A stretch of DNA of 64,000 nucleotides from Flavobacterium foetidum. Lineage in GTDB: Bacteria; Bacteroidota; Bacteroidia; Flavobacteriales; Flavobacteriaceae. Below, piece by piece: positions 59,924-64,000 of the stretch (position 1 is the stretch's first letter; each line of letters begins with the position of its first letter). Below the pieces are notes generated by a model, which ran no database searches, was not told where the DNA came from, and was given only the letters and a program-made list of their open reading frames with translations. Position numbers and translations under genes: made by a program. The stretch spans positions 480,737-544,736 of the forward strand of contig NZ_SJTF01000002.1 of NCBI RefSeq assembly GCF_004634245.1, read 5' to 3'.

Positions 59924-60382
59924 TTATATAGGGAGTACTGTGGTGCTTTTAACCTCAGAAATCACAAAAACAGTGTTGATTAAAGACACTTCTGGCAAAA
60001 CAGATAATTTCTTTTGGTGAAAATGATGATAACTTTCCATATCCGGAATGATAATTTTTAGCATATAATCAAAATTCCCAGAAACATAATTGCACTCAAC
60101 AACTTCGGGCATTTCCAAAATTGCTTGATTAAAGCCTTCTGACGTATCGTAAGTTTGTTTAGTTAAAGTGACCTGACAGTAAACCGTTAAATTATTCCCT
60201 AGTTTTTTCTTGTCTAAAAGTGTGACATATTTTTCGATAATACCATCTTTTTCAAGACGTTTTACCCGATCATGAACGGGGGTTAAAGACAAATTTATTT
60301 TGTTTGCAATATCCTTCAAAGTATAATGTGCATCTTGCTGTAAAAGCCGTAGGATTTTTTTGTCAATTTCATCTAAAGCCAT
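59924..60382 (-). CDS. Lrp/AsnC-family transcriptional regulator
   Basis: 152 residues: N-terminal helix-turn-helix (about 5-60; LDEIDKKILRLLQQDAHYTL, DIANKINLSLTPVHDRVKRL) and C-terminal RAM/ligand domain (about 70-145; GNFDYMLKIIIPDMESYHHF). Lrp-type proteins respond to amino acids. The divergent ald gene starts 200 bases away, and a palindrome lies in between, so it is likely that this regulator controls alanine catabolism. Effector unknown. Confidence 0.93.
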   Translation of the reverse strand: MALDEIDKKILRLLQQDAHYTLKDIANKINLSLTPVHDRVKRLEKDGIIEKYVTLLDKKKLGNNLTVYCQVTLTKQTYDTSEGFNQAILEMPEVVECNYVSGNFDYMLKIIIPDMESYHHFHQKKLSVLPEVSLINTVFVISEVKSTTVLPI

Positions 60383-60454
60383 AACGAAAACGTTTTATTT
60401 AAAATACTCGATTTTAGTCATTTTTTCTTTTTGAAGAATAAAATTTGATTTTAA

Positions 60455-60471
60455 ACAGAATAATTTTCTGT
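60455..60471. promoter_or_regulatory. Candidate Lrp-family operator
   Basis: ACAGAA-TAATT-TTCTGT is a perfect 6+5+6 palindrome in the Lrp/ald divergent intergenic region. Assignment to the regulator is inference. Confidence 0.45.
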
Positions 60472-60538
60472 AAAAATAAAAAATAAAATAATATTTTCTT
60501 ATTTATTAATCATTAAACCATAATTTATTCGCTATCTG

Positions 60539-60546
60539 TAGATTTG
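60539..60546 (+). promoter_or_regulatory. -7 box of the ald promoter
   Basis: TAGATTTG fits TAnnTTTG, 37 bases before the ATG of ald. Confidence 0.55.
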
Positions 60547-60583
60547 TAAAACAATTTCAACAAAAACAAAAAAATATAACAAA

Positions 60584-61702
60584 ATGATAATAGGTGTTCC
60601 AAAAGAAATAAAAAATAATGAAAACCGCGTTGCTTTGACTCCTGCTGGTGTTTCTGAAATGAAAAAACACGGACATACAGTGTACGTTCAATCTACTGCA
60701 GGTTTAGGAAGCGGATTTGCTGATGAAGAGTATGCTCAAGCTGGTGCTGTAGTTCTTGCAACAATCGAAGAAGTTTATGCCATTGCTGAAATGATTATAA
60801 AAGTAAAAGAGCCTATTGCTTCTGAATATCCTTTAATCAAAAAAGACCAATTGTTATTTACTTACTTTCACTTTGCTTCTTCAGAAGAACTAACTCATGC
60901 AATGTTGGAAAGAGGAGCTGTATGCTTAGCTTACGAAACTGTAGAAAAAACAGACCGTAGCCTACCGCTTTTAGTGCCAATGTCTGAGGTTGCAGGTCGT
61001 ATGGCAATTCAGCAAGGAGCAAAATATCTTGAAAAACCATTAAAAGGAAGAGGAATTCTTTTAGGAGGTGTTCCTGGTGTTCCGCCAGCAAAAGTTTTGG
61101 TTTTAGGTGGAGGAATCGTAGGAACTCAAGCCGCAAAAATGGCTGCAGGTTTAGGAGCTCAAGTAACTATCATGGATTTGAGTTTACCACGTTTACGCCA
61201 ATTAGATGACATTATGCCTGCAAACGTAAATACAGAAATGTCTAACCACTACAACATTACAAGAGCAATTAAAGATGCTGACTTAATTGTTGGTGCAGTT
61301 CTAATTCCGGGAGCAAAAGCGCCACACTTAATTACTCGTGACATGCTTAAATTAATGCGTCCAGGAACTGTAGTTGTTGACGTTGCAGTTGACCAAGGAG
61401 GGTGTATTGAAACTTGTACTCCAACAACTCACGAAAACCCGACTTTTATTATTGATGATATTGTTCACTATTGTGTTGCTAATATGCCGGGAGCTGTTCC
61501 GTACACCTCTACTTTAGCTTTAACAAATGCAACGTTACCATATGCTGTACAATTAGCAAACAAAGGATGGCAAAAAGCTTGCGCAGAAAACGACGAACTG
61601 AAAAAAGGACTAAACGTAGCTAACGGAAAAATTCTTTACAAAGGAGTAGCCGAAGCTTGGAATCTTCCTTATGACGAAGAAATAGTATTAGCAAACGCAT
61701 AG
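60584..61702 (+). CDS. ald: Alanine dehydrogenase
   Basis: 372 residues. MIIGVPKEIKNNENRVALTP is the family start. The NAD-binding segment is VLVLGGGIVGTQAAKMAAGL (about 169-188), and the catalytic Lys/His are in IKVKEP and FTYFHFAS. It interconverts alanine and pyruvate plus ammonia with NAD. Divergent from the Lrp-type regulator; followed by the R10 element. Confidence 0.97.
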   Translation: MIIGVPKEIKNNENRVALTPAGVSEMKKHGHTVYVQSTAGLGSGFADEEYAQAGAVVLATIEEVYAIAEMIIKVKEPIASEYPLIKKDQLLFTYFHFASSEELTHAMLERGAVCLAYETVEKTDRSLPLLVPMSEVAGRMAIQQGAKYLEKPLKGRGILLGGVPGVPPAKVLVLGGGIVGTQAAKMAAGLGAQVTIMDLSLPRLRQLDDIMPANVNTEMSNHYNITRAIKDADLIVGAVLIPGAKAPHLITRDMLKLMRPGTVVVDVAVDQGGCIETCTPTTHENPTFIIDDIVHYCVANMPGAVPYTSTLALTNATLPYAVQLANKGWQKACAENDELKKGLNVANGKILYKGVAEAWNLPYDEEIVLANA

Positions 61703-61738
61703 TGTTAATACTGATAAGTGCTTACAAACACTAAATTT

Positions 61739-61901
61739 AAAAGAGGCTGTCTCAAAAGTTAGACTGCCTTTTTTTTGTTTGAATAATTCTCAAAATTATC
61801 CAATTACGCCAAATATTTATTGGTTAATTACAATTTAACCTCCTTTTAGAGTGTTATTTGTAATCAATAAAGCTTATTTAAATTTTGAGACAGCCTCTTT
61901 T
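61739..61901. repeat. MITE-like element R10 with 19-base terminal inverted repeats
   Basis: AAAAGAGGCTGTCTCAAAA (61739-61757) and its exact reverse complement TTTTGAGACAGCCTCTTTT (61883-61901) bound 125 AT-rich non-coding bases. Just inside the left end, AGACTGCCT followed by T8 forms a terminator-like hairpin with the terminal repeat. Confidence 0.7.
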
Positions 61902-61907
61902 GTGTAT

Positions 61908-61937
61908 AAAAAAACCTGCCTTAAAAGACAGGTTTTT
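61908..61937 (-). terminator. Terminator of the pafA gene
   Basis: On the minus strand AAAACCTGTCTTTT pairs with AAGGCAGGTTTT and is followed by U6. Confidence 0.8.
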
Positions 61938-61946
61938 GTTGTATTC

Positions 61947-63569
61947 TTATTTCTGATTTTCATCTAATATTTCAGTCATTACTTTAGCCTCTGTTCCGTT
62001 CGGAAAAGTAACCTTGATTTTCTGAGCGATGGTAGGTGCAATTTCAGTTATTGCTTTTTTATCATAAGATTCCCCTTTCTTTATATGCCATCCAAAAAAT
62101 ATCGCAGGAACATGCGTATCATAAGTATAAGCAGTTCCGTGTGAAGTTCCTGTTGTTGAATACTGAATATCTCCGGGTTTGTCAATAATTACTATATCTC
62201 CATTCTGCGTAACATCATATCCCTTAGCCACAAAATTTAAATAGTAATCATTACCCGAATTAGCTAAAATTTCTTCTTCCGTATAAGCTTTTTTAATATG
62301 AGGCTGTGCAATTAGATATTCTTTAAAAGCTTGTTTAACTTTCACCAAATCCAATCCTTTTTCTTTAATTAAGGGCTTATTAAAAAATACATTAAAGTTT
62401 GAATAATTTAAAAGCAAATCAATGCCAAAAGTCTTTACAGAAAAATCCTGAAGTCCCTTTCTAACATCCTTAGAAGGATAGTTATCTACGTTATATTTTC
62501 TATCCTTTAAATAAATAACATTTTCAGCTCCTGCATGATCAGCAGTTAAAAACAATAAATAATTGCCTTTCCCAACTGTTTTATCAAGATAAGTCAAAAA
62601 ATCAGCTATTGTTTGGTCTAATCTTAAATAAGTGTCCTGTAATTCCATAGAACGAGGCCCTAACAAATGACCAACATAGTCTGTAGAAGAAAAGCTAACT
62701 GTCAAAAAATCCGTGATATTATCTTTTCCGAGTTCTTCTTTCTCAATTGCTCGCTTAGCAAATTCTGCTAATAAATCATTACCAAAAGGAGTTGAACGAA
62801 TTATTCCAGCATCGTTCTTGTCATACATCTTTTTTAAATCATAAGGAAAAACTGGCGCGCTGCTTCCAAAAAGTTTGCCCTCATACGGATTATTATCAGG
62901 AAGACTCTCATTATAAGTAGAAACAGGTTTAAATAAATCCCAACCCTTTTCGATATAATTCATGTAATGTTTTTCATTGTTGAATTGTGACACCCATTCA
63001 GGCAATTTATCGCCATAAAAAGTACTCGAAATAAAATCCCCCGTTTTACTGTACCAGAAAGCCCAGTTAGCAAAATGACCCGCTGGCAAAATTGCACCGC
63101 GGTCTTTTAAACTCATTCCAATAACCTTTCCGTTAAAATTGGTTGCCATTCTCACTTCATCGGTGATCGTAGTACTCAAGAGATTTTTTGGAGACATTGC
63201 CCCCTCTTCAGCTGTGCCATTGCCTACAGTAACTACAGAAGCATCGTCTGTACAATACATTTCTTTTCCCAAAGTTCGGCTGAACCATTCGTTCCCTACA
63301 ATTCCATGTGTCGCAGGAGTAGTTCCTGTATAAACTGAAGCATGTCCCGGTGCAGTATAGGTAGGAACATAATTATAATGCATATTCTGAAAAGTATATC
63401 CATTATTCATTAATCTTTTGAATCCGTTTGGTGAAAAATCATCTGAAAAACGATATAAATATTCCATTTTCATTTGATCGACAACTATACCTACAACTAA
63501 TTTGGGACGTTGTTGTGCACTTAAATTTGTGATGACAAAAAGTGCAAACAGTAAAATACTTTTCTTCAT
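61947..63569 (-). CDS. pafA: PafA-type alkaline phosphatase
   Basis: 540 residues from ATG 63569; the frame opens at 63593, inside the promoter. A signal peptide (MKKSILLFALFVITNLSAQQ) precedes an alkaline-phosphatase-superfamily domain. Metal/catalytic residues visible are Asp31 (GIVVDQMKMEY), nucleophile Thr72 (PTYTAPGHASVYTG), Asn93 (VGNEW), the Lys/Arg pair in SLKDRGAILPAGH that marks PafA, and TADHAGA. It matches the periplasmic broad-specificity phosphatase studied in Elizabethkingia and Flavobacterium. Promoter box at 63591-63598; it lies 357 bases from the rRNA operon. Confidence 0.93.
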   Translation of the reverse strand: MKKSILLFALFVITNLSAQQRPKLVVGIVVDQMKMEYLYRFSDDFSPNGFKRLMNNGYTFQNMHYNYVPTYTAPGHASVYTGTTPATHGIVGNEWFSRTLGKEMYCTDDASVVTVGNGTAEEGAMSPKNLLSTTITDEVRMATNFNGKVIGMSLKDRGAILPAGHFANWAFWYSKTGDFISSTFYGDKLPEWVSQFNNEKHYMNYIEKGWDLFKPVSTYNESLPDNNPYEGKLFGSSAPVFPYDLKKMYDKNDAGIIRSTPFGNDLLAEFAKRAIEKEELGKDNITDFLTVSFSSTDYVGHLLGPRSMELQDTYLRLDQTIADFLTYLDKTVGKGNYLLFLTADHAGAENVIYLKDRKYNVDNYPSKDVRKGLQDFSVKTFGIDLLLNYSNFNVFFNKPLIKEKGLDLVKVKQAFKEYLIAQPHIKKAYTEEEILANSGNDYYLNFVAKGYDVTQNGDIVIIDKPGDIQYSTTGTSHGTAYTYDTHVPAIFFGWHIKKGESYDKKAITEIAPTIAQKIKVTFPNGTEAKVMTEILDENQK

Positions 63570-63590
63570 GTTTAATAAATAATTTAAATA

Positions 63591-63598
63591 CAAAAATA
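63591..63598 (-). promoter_or_regulatory. -7 box of the pafA promoter
   Basis: TATTTTTG on the minus strand fits TAnnTTTG, 22 bases before the ATG at 63569. No Pho-box-like repeat was recognised. Confidence 0.5.
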
Positions 63599-63699
63599 CT
63601 CATTCAAATTCTAAAATTCTAAAGTATCGACAGCTAAGACCAACAATTGACTATAATTTAACAAAAACTGAATAAAAGAAACTTGAAGTTAAACATTTA

Positions 63700-63792
63700 T
63701 GGCGTTTCCCTCCGGGCCGTGCTGTCCGCTGTATCTTTTGCTTTTTAAAGAAAAAGCAAAAGGATGCCGCTACCATCCCTAACGCAAGCAGT
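63700..63792. repeat. Repeat family R8, copy C (variable-stem hairpin)
   Basis: GCTGTCCGCTGTAT precedes the stem CTTTTGCTTTTT (63735-63746), perfectly paired with AAAAAGCAAAAG (63751-63762), then GGATGCCGCTACCATCCC. Located between pafA and the rRNA operon. Confidence 0.75.
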
Positions 63793-63884
63793 CCTTAAGA
63801 AAGTCTTGGGTTTCCTGTGTAGTTTATTGAAGTTGAATGGAATTTGCAATTTCAAAAATTGTCTTTTCTTGAAATATCATAAAA

Positions 63885-63919
63885 CAAAAAAAATCCTCAT
63901 CAACTGAATGATGAGGATT
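63885..63919 (-). terminator. Terminator of the rRNA operon
   Basis: On the minus strand AATCCTCATC pairs with GATGAGGATT over an ATTCAGTT-type loop and is followed by U8, just past the 5S 3' end. Confidence 0.88.
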
Positions 63920-63926
63920 CTTGAAA

Positions 63927-64000
63927 GAAAGGCGACGACATACTCTCCCACAATGATGCAGTACCATCTGCGCAGGCGGGCTTAACTTCTCTGTTCGGAA
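63927..64000 (-). rRNA. rrf: 5S ribosomal RNA, 3' portion (cut by the window edge)
   Basis: The reverse complement reads GAACAGAGAAGTTAAGCCCG (near the edge), then TGGTACTGCATCATTGTGGG and AGAGTATGTCGTCGCC, the conserved 3' half of 5S rRNA. The 5' part and, by inference, 23S and 16S lie beyond the right edge. Confidence 0.92.

Overview
The window looks like a chromosome segment of a Flavobacterium close to the F. johnsoniae group (Bacteroidota). The reasons are the AT-rich sequence, the Bacteroidota promoter signature (TAnnTTTG, sometimes with an upstream TTG) in front of several genes, the weak A-rich ribosome-binding sites with many TTG starts, a PafA-type alkaline phosphatase, the two-subunit methylmalonyl-CoA mutase with MeaB, the long GAPDH, and the Flavobacterium-style intergenic palindromic repeats. 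No prophage, integrative element, CRISPR array or intact insertion sequence was seen. The backbone is housekeeping genes mixed with small accessory genes.

Layout. 1-8.3 kb: end of a probable purB, a KefB-like antiporter, a 1-Cys peroxiredoxin, an AEC transporter, a Crp-family regulator with a DoxX protein, an Rrf2 regulator with an NAD(P)-binding reductase (YwnA/YwnB-like, with a repeated palindromic operator), and meaB. 8.4-13.8 kb: LTA-synthase-like sulfatase, MATE exporter, outer-membrane barrel protein, PPK2. 13.9-18.6 kb: an accessory stretch of secreted and unknown proteins, a CPBP protease, then an ECF sigma / membrane anti-sigma-like / secreted plug-like operon. 18.7-25 kb: SDR, a possible double-barrel protein, mtaB, a secreted Cys-rich protein, GNAT, HAD, and a broken alpha/beta hydrolase. 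25.1-35 kb, nearly all minus strand: TonB_C-propeller fusion, half DEAD-box protein, an NtrC-like regulator without a DNA-binding domain, ABC-2 exporter, dnaJ-grpE, tRNA-Trp, hisS. 35.2-41.6 kb: MacB-like permease, a frameshifted gene, prmC, GNAT, ribD-HAD, YigZ, thioesterase. 41.8-47.1 kb: dnaA-phosphatase-RsmI-like, aminotransferase, SDR. 47.3-52.2 kb: udk, ftsB-like, mutA, a 58-codon ORF, mutB. 52.2-56.7 kb: a lysozyme-like protein, then mltG-GNAT-TPR-dapF. 56.8-64 kb: HtrA, GAPDH, Lrp/ald divergent pair, pafA, and the 3' end of a 5S rRNA, so an rRNA operon lies just beyond the right edge on the minus strand.

The genes form several working units. mutA/mutB with meaB interconvert methylmalonyl-CoA and succinyl-CoA, with B12-enzyme protection. 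grpE/dnaJ serve the DnaK chaperone cycle. dapF, mltG, ftsB and the lysozyme-like protein concern the cell wall and division. Lrp probably controls alanine dehydrogenase. The Rrf2 protein probably represses itself and the downstream reductase.

The most unusual signals are: (1) an intergenic element present three times whose 5' and 3' flanks are conserved while the central hairpin stem changes sequence but stays perfectly paired; (2) an ECF sigma operon whose anti-sigma-like protein ends in a TonB-receptor plug-like motif and is followed by a free secreted plug-like protein; (3) at least ten families of imperfect palindromic intergenic repeats, some carrying small nested palindromic insertions; (4) several reduced proteins (half helicase, HTH-less NtrC regulator, DnaJ with one zinc site); and (5) two genes broken by +1 frameshifts that can both be explained by an extra T in a T run.
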